19,405 bases of DNA, from positions 10,001 to 29,405 of the forward strand of contig VIGQ01000932.1 in the NCBI GenBank assembly GCA_009663005.1. Reading direction: 5' to 3'. The DNA is from Actinidia chinensis. Taxonomy: Eukaryota > Streptophyta > Magnoliopsida > Ericales > Actinidiaceae. This document shows positions 1-10,299 of this stretch, piece by piece. Both the position numbers and the translations under genes were made by a program. Position 1 is the stretch's first letter. Each line of letters begins with the position of its first letter. The notes below the pieces were generated by a model that had not been told where the DNA came from, ran no database searches, and saw only the letters and a program-made list of their open reading frames with translations.

Positions 1-22
1 CTGCTACTTTTTTTTTTTGGGG

Positions 23-109
23 GATGGCACCGAGATGGTGGAGGGGATGCAGCCGAACGGTGATGAAGACTCAATTCATAAAACTACTGTTCCTAGAGGC
101 ATGGATTGA
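23..109 (+). CDS. possible 3'-terminal coding fragment, unidentified
   Basis: An open frame runs from the window edge to a TGA at 107-109. The part after the T-tract (23-109) reads as an acidic, polar tail that includes DGTEMVEGMQPNGDEDS and ends in VPRGMD. The composition is more protein-like than the other two frames, and the stretch is GC-richer than what follows. A T-run just before it looks like a plant intron end, but no AG acceptor is visible between the T-run and the frame, which argues against a clean terminal exon. I do not recognise the family. It could be the end of a gene lying to the left, a decayed exon, or chance. Confidence 0.18.
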   Translation, partial: DGTEMVEGMQPNGDEDSIHKTTVPRGMD

Positions 110-1139
110 ATAATATGGTAAGGTTGATACGAAAGTGTATCATTTTGAGGTATGATTTTCCTTGGATTAGGATTTTTCCCCCACTTTTTAGTTAAGGAAA
201 CATATAATTTTAAGCAAGTGGAGAAGTTTTTGATTCCCCCCACTTGCTTCTCTGCAATTCTTTAAATGGACTGTTCTGGTTCAGTTCAAGCATTATGTGT
301 CTTATTTTTTATATATTTTGATAATCTAAATTGTTTATATTGTAGATTTCGCTGTAAAAATAAATACTTTAAAAAATTACGTTGATCAGACATAATTTAA
401 TATCTATTTAGTCTTTTTACTTGTAAAAATTAGTATGCCATATAGATATAACTCATTTATCTTGATTTAAATTCATATTGAACGATACTAATTTGAAAAA
501 CCCTACAATTTAACAAAATCTCATATTTTACCCTTTACTTCAAATTGTGTCAAGCGGCACTGACAATGACTGCCATATCATACACACATATATACCGATG
601 AAGAAACCAAATTGGTTTTATTTGCATGAAGAATAATACAAGCTCAATTCCATCTCGAAATGTTTTGAGTTGGCAACATTGCATGTAATTTATCGCTCGG
701 AACATGGTTACTTTTTTTCTGGTCTTGATTTCAATATCTTGTTATTGTTAGTGAATCTTTTTTACTTTTTTGGTATGCATGACTAGATGAGAAATCAAAA
801 AACTAAAAACTAAAAAATATATTTTTAAATTTGAACCGAGTCGAATTATTACGGAAGGAAAACGAAAAGAAAAAATTTGAGAAATCTAAACGGTTTACGA
901 GTAATGTTTTTTTTTAAAAAATTTTATTTATATTATTTTCTTTCCAGAAATCCCTACCTAGTCCTTGAGTCGTTCATCCAAATAAAGCCTTCATTTTATT
1001 TTATTCTTTATTCTAATTTTTGTTATACATGCAACAACATCTAAAAGATAAACGATTTAGATTGTCAAATTATATATGCAATTGGCCGAGAAATAGTCTT
1101 CACGGTAAAATTGAGATTGACAACTTTAACAAATTCGAA

Positions 1140-1190
1140 TTCCTCTCTTCCACTCTCTCTCCCCATCTCTATCTCTCTATCTCTCCTTGT
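1140..1190 (+). repeat. CT-rich low-complexity tract
   Basis: The tract is almost purely C and T, made of CTCT and ATCTCT units. It resembles the pyrimidine-rich leaders in front of the two yippee-like pseudogenes further along. No exon of that family can be found within 1.5 kb downstream of it, so I treat it as simple sequence. Confidence 0.6.
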
Positions 1191-1994
1191 TTTTAGGATT
1201 TAATTGTGTAAGATTTTTTTTTAGGAACTTTACTTGTTGCAGATAATTGTCTTAGTTAAAATAGTTAGTATTTTTTTTAAGATTTTTTTCGGCTAGACAA
1301 CGCGTTCATATGGAGCGGGGGACCACATAACTGCCGACCCATTATTGTTGATCGACCCTAGATTGCGACCATTACTAAATTTTTCATAACACTAATTTTC
1401 CTCAAATATACAACAATCCCAGATATTGGTTAATCTCCAAAGCTAATCAATACAAACAATCTCCAAATAAGGGTTAACTCATTTAGTTATCTAATTTATG
1501 ATTTAAAAATATTTCTAAGGAATTCACATATTGGGCTAATCAGTTTAACTCTATCTCGATGACTTACGGATTTTAAAACTAAAGATAAAGCAATCAATCT
1601 CCGATAACTTTTTAACAAATTAATTTGTGATCTATTCTGTATTAGCAAAAAGAATCGTTGTTAAAAATATTAAAATTTTACTTGAGATTATATATGATTG
1701 GCTAGCTATTTTTTATTTTTTTTTGTCTAGGAAATTTAATCCAACAACTATGGCCAGGCTATATCCTTCTTATCGGCTATCCCTCCCCCTTTTTTTTGTT
1801 TTGTTTTACCGTTGGCTGCTGCTGCAGCATTTTTAGCTAGGGTCATTTTAGCTAGGTTTCATTAGTACCAACCCGTACAGATCAGAAATGATAAACAAAT
1901 AAAATGTTCCTTTCCATTGTTTTTCGGTTTTTCATTTTGCACATGGTGATCAATTGCAAAAAATGGATATTTTGTTTCCATTTGGTTCCCAAGT

Positions 1995-2215
1995 TAGGGC
2001 TGGCAATGGGGCACGACGTGTTAAAAACGTCACCCTCACGATATGGAAATAGTGGCTGGGCCTATTTTTTTTGGTAATACAAGGCAAAGTACGAGCCCAC
2101 GACACTTTTTAAATCCATTTTAGATAAGAAAATCAAAGTAAATTTGTTAACACGACTTGGGGCATTTTTTTTTCTATAAGTTTTAAGTTTTTAATGTTGG
2201 GCAGATCTAACAAAA
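1995..2215. repeat. possible remnant of a dispersed plant repeat
   Basis: The segment opens with TAGGGCTGGCAATGGGGCAC and continues with GC-richer words such as GGGCACGACGTG, GTGGCTGGGCC and CACGACTTGGGGCA. Starts of the type GGGCTGGCAAT followed by CACGAC words are common in dispersed plant repeats (from memory). No second end or target duplication could be defined, so the boundaries are only approximate. Confidence 0.25.
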
Positions 2216-2917
2216 CCATACCTACTCCTCTGCCCTCTTATTCACAAGTGACAAGTTAGAGTAAAAACTCACAAGACTCGCAATATATTCCTGATGGCTG
2301 ACCATACTCGCAATTTATTCTAAGTGAAAGAGTCTTTTTGTATGATAATCATATAATTTTAAGATTTGATAATCATGTATTTACTTTGTATTTCGTTATT
2401 TATAAAGTTAATATGCAAATGATTCATAGTTGAGTAAATATCAAATTGTATACCAAATTTTATTTTGTATGATTAAACAACGGATTTTTTTTTTTATTAA
2501 AACTATGGGAATATTTAAAATTATAACAAATTAATCATAAAAACATAAAAGTAAAAAAATAAATTAATTTTAATTAAGTTAATATAATAATACTATGAGT
2601 AAATCTTTAAAATAATTTTTGTATATTTTGACATCTTTTAAAAAAATAAAAAATAGCAAGTTGACAATTGACAATGAAAAGCTTTCACCAACCTTCTCTT
2701 GGCCCCAAAAAGACAAGCAACAGATTAACTAACGTTAAATTTATTACTTTTCCGGAAAAGGCTAAAGTTTTTGAGGAAGGGGACAGATTCTGAACCTGTC
2801 CCATGTAAGTAATAGTAAGTCCCATCCTAAGTGTTTTTTTTTTGGATTTTTTTCGGAAAGGCTCATAAATGCCACCGAGCCCTTATTTTTACTTAATATG
2901 CGGCCATCTAGTTTAGT

Positions 2918-3541
2918 GCGGCCCGTTTTGGCTGGTGGTATAATGTTTTTGGAGGATAGAAACTTTTTTTCCCCGGATAATTTTTTTTTTTTTTCTCCCC
3001 CACGTTGTTTGGCTGGCGGATAAGGAGGCGGATAATTTAAAATTTTATATGCCCCCGGATAAATTTTTCCTTTTTTTTTTTTCTTTCCTTTTTTTTTTTT
3101 TCCCCCCCCAGCATGTGGGATAAAGGCGAAATAGTTTTTTTTTTTGGGTGGCCTAGACCCTCCACTAAAAAGTTATCCGGGGGATAAGGGGGTGAGGGAA
3201 AAAGAAAAAAAATTATAAAAAGCACAAAATGTATATTTTTAATTTATACTATCTATATATCAGAAACAAAATATAATTTTTTTTAATTAATATCTAAAAT
3301 ATTTTATAATTTTGTTTTCTCTCTATTATTATTTTTTTTCCTTATCCCCACCCTTATCCACCCCATTCTAAAAAGTATCCAAACAAAAATTAAAAATAAA
3401 TTTAATTATATCTCCCCCCGCTAAAATTTATTATATTATCTTATTATATAAATTCTTCAGCTAAATCCTATTTTATCATATAATCCCACCCCTTTAAAAA
3501 CTTTATCCCCTCCCAATTATATCGCCAGCCAAACGGCCCCC
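2918..3541. mobile_element. non-autonomous inverted-repeat element (MITE type), complete
   Basis: The left end reads GCGGCCCGTTTTGGCTGGTG. The reverse complement of the right end reads GGGGGCCGTTTGGCTGGCGA, so the two ends form terminal inverted repeats of about 27 bp with few differences. The element is flanked by a direct repeat, GTTTAGT, at 2911-2917 and 3542-3548, which fits a target site duplication. Inside are repeated GGATAA words on both strands and C- and T-rich runs, and no transposase frame. The superfamily is not certain: a 7-8 bp duplication would suit hAT-like elements, but the end sequence also resembles the GGGxCCGTTTGG type seen in other groups. A second, partial copy lies at the right edge of the window. 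Confidence 0.7.
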
Positions 3542-3799
3542 GTTTAGTTGTGGCTTTTTTTTTGGCCTTTTTTTAAAATCCTCCAACAATTGTGGAAGTA
3601 CTCATCCTCCCAGCTCAACTTTAAACTTTTTTCTCTCCAAAAATTGTCTACATTCCTTCTCATCCTTTTTCTGCCCCCTCAAACTGCTTTTCTCTCGCTA
3701 AACTTCGAAAACACCTCCTTTCTCTCCTCCTCCCCTCTATCATAGCCCAACTTCCCAATTTTTTCCTCTGTTCTCAACCAGTGATACAAAAATAGGAAT

Positions 3800-4078
3800 T
3801 TCAATTGGTAAAAATGGCCTTACTTTCAGTTCTAAAAACCGTACATTATAAATAAAAATAAAATGTTTCAAAAAAAAATCAGCACTTTCTGGTAAATTGG
3901 TTTTATTTGAATTTTTGATTTTTTTATGTATTTTAGAAGTGAATTTTTTTTTTTTTTTTGTTTCGTCGTTTTTGATCAAAATTTTTATATTTTTTTTAGT
4001 GTTTCCTATTGGCGAAAAGTCCCGAAAATATAATATAAAAAAGAATTACTATAAAGGCAAAAAAAAAATTCAATAAAC

Positions 4079-4112
<34 letters not shown>

Positions 4113-4295
4113 ATATGATTTTTTTTATTAAATTAGATAATTCTTTTTATATTTTTGAACTCCTCTTGTCAAGAGAAATATGAAAAATATAAAATTTTGA
4201 TCAAGCGACAAAAAAAATTCAATAAAAATAGTAAAAAATCGAGAAACCATAAAAACTAAAAGTCCAATCTGGCCCTGATTTTTTCCAATTTTTGT
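3800..4295. mobile_element. foldback element with long diverged arms
   Basis: The segment near 3935-4030 reads as an imperfect reverse complement of 4155-4255. Both hold a TTGATCAAAATTTT word next to a long T-run (A-run on the other arm) and a CTTGxCAAGAG / TTGGCGAAAAG word. The outer parts also pair weakly: AAAATGGCCTTACTTTCAGT on the left matches the reverse complement of CTAAAAGTCCAATCTGGCCC on the right. A 25-base T-run (4081-4105) sits between the arms. There is no coding capacity and no clear target duplication. A related arm occurs at about 18885-19010 in opposite orientation, so this is a repeat family. Confidence 0.45.
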
Positions 4296-5127
4296 CACTG
4301 TTAGTCATTACAATTGAATTTTTTTTTATATTTGGTTGAATATTAGTTTTAATAATGATATTATATTTAAAAAAAAGAGTAAAAGGAGAAGTTACATATT
4401 TTTTTTATAATTGACTTTTTTTTTAATTGGACCATACATTCTAATACATCCTCAAAATAGAATATGGGAACTTCAAAACGTGGGAAGGACGTGAATAGTA
4501 TACTTTTTTTTGGGTTATTCTAATAAACAAGTAGAGTCTGAAAATCAAAAAATTTCACCAAACATTTAAAAAAAAAGTTTTTTCACTAAAAAAATATTTT
4601 TTTTTTTGGTAAAAAATCCGTAAATTATATTTTATTTTTTATTTTTAGTATTTTTTTTTATATATTAGATTAGATTTTTTTTTTTTTTTTTGGACCTTCC
4701 TTCCGACAAAGAATACTCAAAAGTTACACCACAAAACAATTAACTTTAACTTCCCAACCAACATTCCAATTAGGAAGATCGCGACTAGACCTCTCAGCAG
4801 CTTTTAACTTAGGTATGACCATGGGTCGCGGGGGTAATGCGATGGGGTCCCCTCCATATCTAAATCTCCAAACTGCACAACCATACCCACATCTTCGCTC
4901 AATAACCCGTCTAGTTGGCCAGGAGCAGGGTGTGAAAAACTAGTGGTAGAAGCTCGAAAATTTTTTAAAACAGAGGGCCGACTAATTAATCAATACTACT
5001 TGATTTTTTTTTATAATTAACAATAATCCCGAATATTATAAAACTTAAACATTTCATTATTACGCATAAGATTAATAAGGATTAAAGAAAGATTATTAAA
5101 ACATTTACCATATAATTTTGATTGGGT
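4296..5127. other. AT-rich spacer with a GC-richer patch
   Basis: This is mostly T- and A-runs. The patch at about 4770-4980 is clearly GC-richer than its surroundings and includes CATGGGTCGCGGGGG and GGGGTCCCCTCC words, but it gives no frame of useful length and matches nothing I recognise. No gene is called. Confidence 0.5.
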
Positions 5128-5350
5128 TAAAATACTTAAATGGGTCCCCCAAGTATGTATCTTTGGGTCCTCAAATATATCATAAAACGTGTCGATGTCG
5201 CTCCTCAAATATCCAAAATTCGTGTTTAAATGATTTTTACCTCTAATGCCGTTTAAATTAGTTAACGAAAGTGGGGGGCAATTTTGGTAAAATAATTGCG
5301 AGAAACAAAAGTGATACATAAAACATACTTTGGGGACTATTTATGGATTC
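5128..5350. mobile_element. MITE-like element with inverted ends
   Basis: ACTTAAATGGGTCCCCCAAG near 5134, followed by TATGTAT, pairs with the reverse complement of the stretch near 5318-5345, which reads CCATAAATAGTCCCCAAAGT then ATGTTTT. This makes inverted ends of about 28 bp around a 160-bp centre. The interior holds GTTAACGAAAGTGGGGGGCA and AATTTTGGTAAAAT words, a style common in short non-coding plant elements (from memory). A 100-codon frame on the - strand spans it but has no recognisable content. No target duplication was found. Confidence 0.45.
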
Positions 5351-5900
5351 AACTCCGATATACATAATGCATCAAGTTGGCCTGCATTTATCAACTCCCT
5401 AGGGGTTAGGCTGTCCAACAATTTTTTGAAAATGCTCCTAATTTTGACGGCAATTTTGGATAGTGTTATATGTTGGGACTAGTTGGAATAAATTGTAAAC
5501 AATAGGGCCTACATTTCGCTCAAATTTGAATATAATGGGCCTAAAATTGCACTAATACATACATTGGGGGCATCAATATAACGACAACAAAAATATGCAA
5601 AACAAAATCGATTTCCTTGACTGAATGTTTAGGAACATTTTTCAATAACGGGAACGGGGACTCTTTTTTTTTTTTTTTTTTTTTGGGCAAAATAACAAAA
5701 TATCAGGGATCAGGTCCGCCTTAATAAAAACTAAATTGGAAGGGCTGGGCACTAAATTGTAATTTTGTAGAGGAGAAAATTGAAAATTTTTTAATTTTTA
5801 TAACAATTTGGATGCTAGTGTTAATTATCAAAAACTTGAGGGGGGTCCACGTGCCTCCGCCCGCCACTTAGTGAAATCGATTCGCGCTCAAAATTTAATA
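5351..5900. other. non-coding spacer before pseudogene A
   Basis: No gene is visible. It includes a 21-base T-run at 5664-5684 and some words such as GGGCCTACATTTCGCTC and GGGCCTAAAATTGCAC that repeat loosely at 5505-5560, suggesting old repeat sequence. Confidence 0.5.
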
Positions 5901-5904
5901 TAGT

Positions 5905-6365
5905 AGCTTTATGGCAGTTTTTATGACAGTTACAAAGACAACAAAAAACCCAGTTCAAGAAACTTTGATAGGCTCTACTTTCCACCCATCAAGAATATCT
6001 CTCTCTTCTCTCTCTCCTCTTTCTTTCTCTCCCCCTCTCGCTCTCATCTCGCCTCTTCTCTTCTTCCCTCCTCTCTCTCTCTCTCAAAGCTTCGAAAACC
6101 CATGTTTCAAACGTTCTTTGACACCCAATATTTTCTTTTTCTCCATCAAGAAACCACATTCATATCTCTCAACTTTTTATATCCAATCCCATTTTTTTTG
6201 CTCTTGTTTCAACTACATTGGGTTTGTTTACAAAAGTACATAAGCCCCCCCTACAATTTTCCTTTGAGGTTGCTTGGTTTCCTGAGAAAATTAAATAAAA
6301 AGGAAAAACAAGAACCTCCGGCTAACTTTTCATAGCCTTCTTTTGATCAATAGAAGTTGAAAACA
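5905..6365 (+). promoter_or_regulatory. pyrimidine-rich upstream/leader region of pseudogene A
   Basis: The region starts with TATGGCAGTT and carries a long C/T tract at about 5998-6090, then a block including CTTCGAAAACCCATGTTTCA and GGTTTCCTGAGAAAAT, and ends just before the ATG of pseudogene A. The same order (TATGGCAGTT, ACTTTCCACC-like word, C/T tract, CTTCAAAGACCCCTGTTCAA, GTTCCTGAGAAAAAT) is found in front of pseudogene B. The block was therefore duplicated together with the gene and probably represents the promoter and 5' untranslated leader. Open frames inside the C/T tract come from its composition. Confidence 0.55.
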
Positions 6366-8304
6366 ATGCCCTGGTGGCAACTTCTTTATCAGATTTTTTG
6401 ATCACACCCGATCCGGATAATAAAATTCTACCCTCTGTCGTAAGCTGCTCAATCCCCACATTGTCTTATCCAGAAGACTTTCTTCCGCGTTATTTTGTTA
6501 TTTTTTTTTTTTTTTTTTTTTTTTGTTTTTTATTTATTTTTTTTTCTCCCTTTTTTTTCCTTTTTTATTTTCTCTTTTCGCACCGCTCCCCCCGCTTCGC
6601 CTGTCTCATTTCTTTTTCACCTCTTCCTTCTCCTTTTCCCTCCTTCCTCTCTCCTCCAAGTCCCCAAGGTTCGATCTTCAGAACTTTAAATTCTCTTCTG
6701 ACTTGTTTTTCCTCCGTTCTTTGTGAGTTTCTTTCTCGGTCTTGGTTTTTCGTTTTATATAACTATATTTTTCATGATCCAATGTGTATGAAATTAATGC
6801 ATGGCTCTACAAAACTATATCTAATGCTCATAACCAATTGTCAATCCTATTTTCGATGTTCAAATGTGGATGATTGTTGAATTCCAATTGGAAAATCAGA
6901 AAACAAATCATGGTTCTAAATTTTTTTTGGGTTCAAAAACGACCCCTTAATATAAACAACCCTTTTGTATATTTATGTCTATTTGGATTTATAGGTATTC
7001 AGTGAAGGAAAGAAAGTAAATGAAAATGAAAAAGTTAGAGAAAAATTGTTAGACAATCCACCGTTTAAATTTAGTACCATTGGAAATCATCTCTACATTT
7101 TCTATTTTCATTTCCCCCTTGCCAATATCGAAGTGAAGCCAATTAAGAAGAGACTTAATTCCTCAGTTTGTAATTAAAAATTACAAATCATAAATTCAAA
7201 ACAAACTTATTAAACTGGTATATGGAAGAAGCCCCGGTCATTTTGCCTAAATCTTTTTAGAAAATATCGAATAGTTTTCCAAGGACAAAATAGAAAAAGA
7301 AAAACCTAAATATTTTAAGGGATAAAAGTGATAAAAAAACCTAATTGTTTCTTACAAATTTGTTAATTTTTCATAAATGAAGTACAAAAGAAACCGATTT
7401 TGATCGTGTTTTCAACGAATAAATTTCTCATGGCACTTTTTTTTTTTTTGGTTATGTTTTTTTTTTTTTTTTTTTTTCAGGATCATGAGCTAACTGGAAG
7501 AGTTCTTTGATAAGTGTAAGAACTTCATCCATCACTAGTGAAAAAATATTTCCTATATGATGCGCATGGTCTTAAATGAATAATTATACTTTACAAATCT
7601 TTATTACTTATAACTAATATTTTTAAATTAACTGTTTTATTGTTTCAATTGTATCAGTTAACAATAACAACAAACCCCTTGTACACAAACACTTTAGGTC
7701 AAGATACCTCCTTGTCACCTTTTTTTGACCAATTTCAAATCCTATTTCAATGTAATCCCAATGTTTTTCGATATCTTTCTATTCAGATTGAGAAACATTT
7801 GAAGTTTCACTGTTTTCATGAAAAATTTATCCCAGTGTGAATTTTCACATATTTTGAGTCCAGATCCTCGGTTTGAAGGTTTTGGAAGATCACACAGTAA
7901 CCGATGTTTACTTGTGTCCAATGCTGCAATATTGTTGGGGGGGCGTAAAAAATTGTAAGACTAATAAAACTAGAGCTTTCCGGGCTTTTGATATTCCCTC
8001 AAAACTTCCATAAGTATTTTACTTAAACAAGCTCCTTCAATCCGCACTAAATTTCTTTAAAAAAACAAATTCTTATTCTTTTCAGATTCAAACCTCCAGA
8101 GAATGAGCAATAGTGAAAGAGGGAGATTTTTTCCGTACGCTATGCGTAAGTTTGTTTTTTTTTTTTTTCTCCTACTTTCCGTAAACTCTCTAGCCAATGA
8201 ATTTTACTACTGTTTTTTATATATACATTCTAATAAATTAATAAATTGTTAACCAGGTCTATGCTCTCCGAATGTGGAATGGACATGAATTGTTTGATGA
8301 CTGA
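6366..8304 (+). pseudogene. yippee-like pseudogene, copy A (five recognisable exons)
   Basis: All five exons of the intact copy (14945-18334) have a decayed counterpart here in the same order. Exon 1 is about 6366-6496 (ATG kept, TGA at codon 12; GATAATAAAATTCTACC and CACATTGTCTT match exon 1 of the intact copy). Exon 2 is 7481-7515, after TTTTTTTCAG (GATCATGAGCTAACTGGAAG, ending before GTAAG). Exon 3 is 7836-7954 (CGATGTTTACTTGTGTCCAA). Exon 4 is 8086-8145 (GAAAGAGGGAGATTTT). Exon 5 is 8257-8304 (MWNGHELFDD then TGA). Stops, frame-changing indels and exon-length changes (131, 35, 119, 60 and 48 against 117, 38, 112, 53 and 49 bases) mean no Yippee-type protein can be made. Splice sites are mostly still GT and AG. 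The first knuckle reads TGTCGTAAGCTGC, which suggests an ancestral C-R-K-C with one added base. Intron 1 is about 1 kb and contains a repeat also found at 8930-9135. Confidence 0.8.
6930..7130 (+). repeat. dispersed repeat in intron 1 of pseudogene A (copy 1)
   Basis: The block with GGAAAGAAAG, ATGAAAATGAAAAAGTTAG, ACAATCCACC and CCATTGGAAATCATCTCTAC, then ATTTTCTATTTTCATTTCCC, lines up by eye with 8930-9135 (AAAATAAAAAAGTTTAG, CGATCCACTA, CCATTGGGATCATCTATTTT, then ATTTTCATTTTCCATTTTCT). Similarity is imperfect. It may be an old transposon fragment or a duplicated spacer. Confidence 0.35.
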
Positions 8305-9854
8305 TGAAAGCAAACTGGAGTTTTGAAAACGGGAAAATTTGGCAATGCATCAAAAATGCCCTATATGCCTCTGGTTTCACCTAATTTCCTATAAGTTTTG
8401 CCATGCAATTATATTCTTTTTTTGCCTTGTAAGTTTGTTTGTCTTTGTTTTTTTTTTTTTTTTTTTTTCGGTGGTGTGTGTTGTGTGTATTCTTTACAAA
8501 ATTTCAGAAAGAAGAAGAAGAAACCAACTTCTGTGGATGAAGAACAAATATGATTGTTTTTTTCTTTTCCCCCCATTTACAAGTTAAATTTGGGGGGTTT
8601 CGTTTTTCCCCAACTTGTTAAGTCCTGTGATGGTTTTGGATTTTTTTTTCTCCTCTCTCTCCCATCATCTTGATTTCCAATAATATCTTGTTATTTTTTT
8701 AGGTGTGGTTTTTTTTGTTTTTTTTTTTCCTTTTTCAAAATGTTTTTTTAACTTTTTTTTTTTTTGGGTTTGTTATGACTAGAGGAATTGAAAGAATAAA
8801 AATAAAAAATATTTGGCAAAAGGTTTTTTTTCACTAAAATGGTAAAATAAGTATATTTTTTTTTTTTTTTTTTTTTTTTTCCCGCTCTTAATTTTTATTA
8901 TGAGGAGAAATATTTGAAATCTATTTTTTCGTTTTAAGTTATTTCCCTAATAGATTTGATTAAGGCTATAAATTTGCCATCAAGGAAATTTTTTTTGTGA
9001 GAAAAAAAAATAAAAAATAAAAAAGTTTAGTAACGATCCACTAACTCTCCGAAAACCATTGGGATCATCTATTTTTTTTTTTTCATTTTCATTTTCCATT
9101 TTCTATTTTTTTCCCCTCTCCCCACCCAAAATCTTTTAATAAAATCCAAATAATAAAAAAGAATTTAGGAATCTCCGATTAAGAATTTAGGAATGGATTG
9201 TTTATGAAAATAAAAGTTTAAGAAAAGAAATTAAATCCTGAATGGTTGAATTCTTCAACATTTGAACCTTTTTTTTTTTTTCCCATTTTTCAATTTCTTT
9301 GTTTTTTTTTCCCTCTCCAAAGCCTTGGGATTCCCAAACACAATTCTCAAAGAAAGAAAAATATAGGAGTCTGGATTTAAAGAAATTTCGTTTCGGGAGG
9401 GAAGTTGTTTAAGGAAAAGGAAAGTTTTAAAAGAAAGACAAAACTAAATAAATCCGAATGGTTTGGTTTTATTTTTTTAACTTTTTTTCCTCCCCTTTTT
9501 TTTTTTTTTATAGTTCTTATTTTTTTTTAAAAAAAGAAAGATTTTTACCAACATATGATATAATTTTTAAGAATTTTTTTTTCGTTTTGTAGGCCAAAAA
9601 TAATATGGCAATTGATTTCGTTTTGTGTGAAAAACCAAATTAAAACTGGGGTAAATCAAATTTTAAAAAACATAACAGTAAAATCCATTTATTGGACGGG
9701 CCTATTGATGGTTTTCTTTTTTTCCTTTTTGTTTTGTTTATAAAACCCCCCCAGGGGTTAATTCTTTGTTAATGCGAAAATTTATTGGGTCCAAATAAAT
9801 CATTTTCCCTTCCCTATATTTTTTTGTTATTAGTTACAGCTTTCAAAGCTCACT
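8305..9854. other. T-rich spacer between pseudogenes A and B
   Basis: No gene is visible. The stretch just after the stop of copy A (TTTTGAAAACGGGAAAATTT) weakly resembles the 3' flank of the intact gene, so it probably holds the old 3' untranslated region. Long T-runs occur at 8448-8468 and 8856-8880. The frame at 8339-8587 is broken simple sequence and has no recognisable domain. Confidence 0.5.
8930..9475 (+). repeat. diverged repeats: block shared with 6930-7130, then a loose tandem copy
   Basis: 8930-9135 matches the repeat in intron 1 of pseudogene A. After it, 9060-9255 and 9262-9475 look like two diverged copies of one unit of about 200 bp. Each has a T-run and TTTCCATTTT / TTTTTCAATTTC words, a CCCTCTCC word, an A-rich middle, and ends in AGTTTAAGAAAAGAAATTAA / AGTTTTAAAAGAAAGACAAA followed by ATCCTGAATGGTT / ATCCGAATGGTT. 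A shorter direct repeat, AGAATTTAGGAAT, occurs twice near 9160-9195. Confidence 0.35.
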
Positions 9855-10299
9855 TTCATGCTTATGGCAGTTATTGGGGCCGCTAACCGAATCAAAAACT
9901 TTTTTTTTTTTTAAATAAAACCCCTTGACACATGAATACTGGTTCTCTCTTTCCACCAGCAAAGAATCTCTTCTCTCTCTTTCCTCCTCTCATCACCCTC
10001 CCCCCCCCTCCACGCTCCTCCGCCTTCTTCATCCACCTCTCTCCTCTCCTCTCTCTCTTCTCTCCTACTCTGCTTCAAAGACCCCTGTTCAAACCTTTTC
10101 TTTGATTTCAATTACACCCTCAAAACTTGATTTCACTTTACTTTTGAATGCTCTGTTTTCCAAGTAAAACTTCCTATACATTAGAGTTGTTACAATTTTT
10201 CTAATTTTTTCTATTAGATTTGATTGTTCCTGAGAAAAATCAAAGGAGAATCAAGAATTTAAGCTGCTCGGAGCAACTTTGTCGAACTAATTGTGGACA
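9855..10299 (+). promoter_or_regulatory. pyrimidine-rich upstream/leader region of pseudogene B
   Basis: This is the counterpart of the region before pseudogene A. It runs TATGGCAGTT, then CTCTTTCCACCAGCAAAGAA, a C/T tract at about 9966-10072, CTTCAAAGACCCCTGTTCAA, and GTTCCTGAGAAAAATCAAAG. The last bases before the ATG (TTGTGGACA) also match the matching place in copies A (AGTTGAAAACA) and C (GATTGCAAAT). Frames read through the C/T tract on both strands are artefacts of composition. Confidence 0.55.

Larger units (their letters stand above)
110..2917. other. AT-rich non-coding stretch
   Basis: No convincing gene is seen on either strand. The stretch is AT-rich with many T-runs. The only longer frame (1627-1836, hydrophobic, starting from a non-ATG codon) is compositionally driven. 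A pyrimidine-rich tract lies at about 1140-1190, and a possible old repeat remnant at about 1995-2215. Confidence 0.6.

Noticed and set aside
660..790. A fourth yippee-like copy ending at the left of the window
   Set aside because: TTGATTTCAATATCTTGTTATT near 726 resembles words in the spacer after copy A (near 8678), but no exon-like match to the family was found in 1-5900.
5911..6243. 110-codon frame starting MAVFMTVTKT
   Set aside because: It runs through the C/T-rich leader and is long only because of serine, leucine and proline codons in simple sequence. The same region before pseudogene B is open in unrelated frames.
6374..6880. 168-codon frame with a phenylalanine-rich centre
   Set aside because: It starts in exon 1 of pseudogene A from a non-ATG codon and then reads the T-rich intron; the F-run is the T-run translated.
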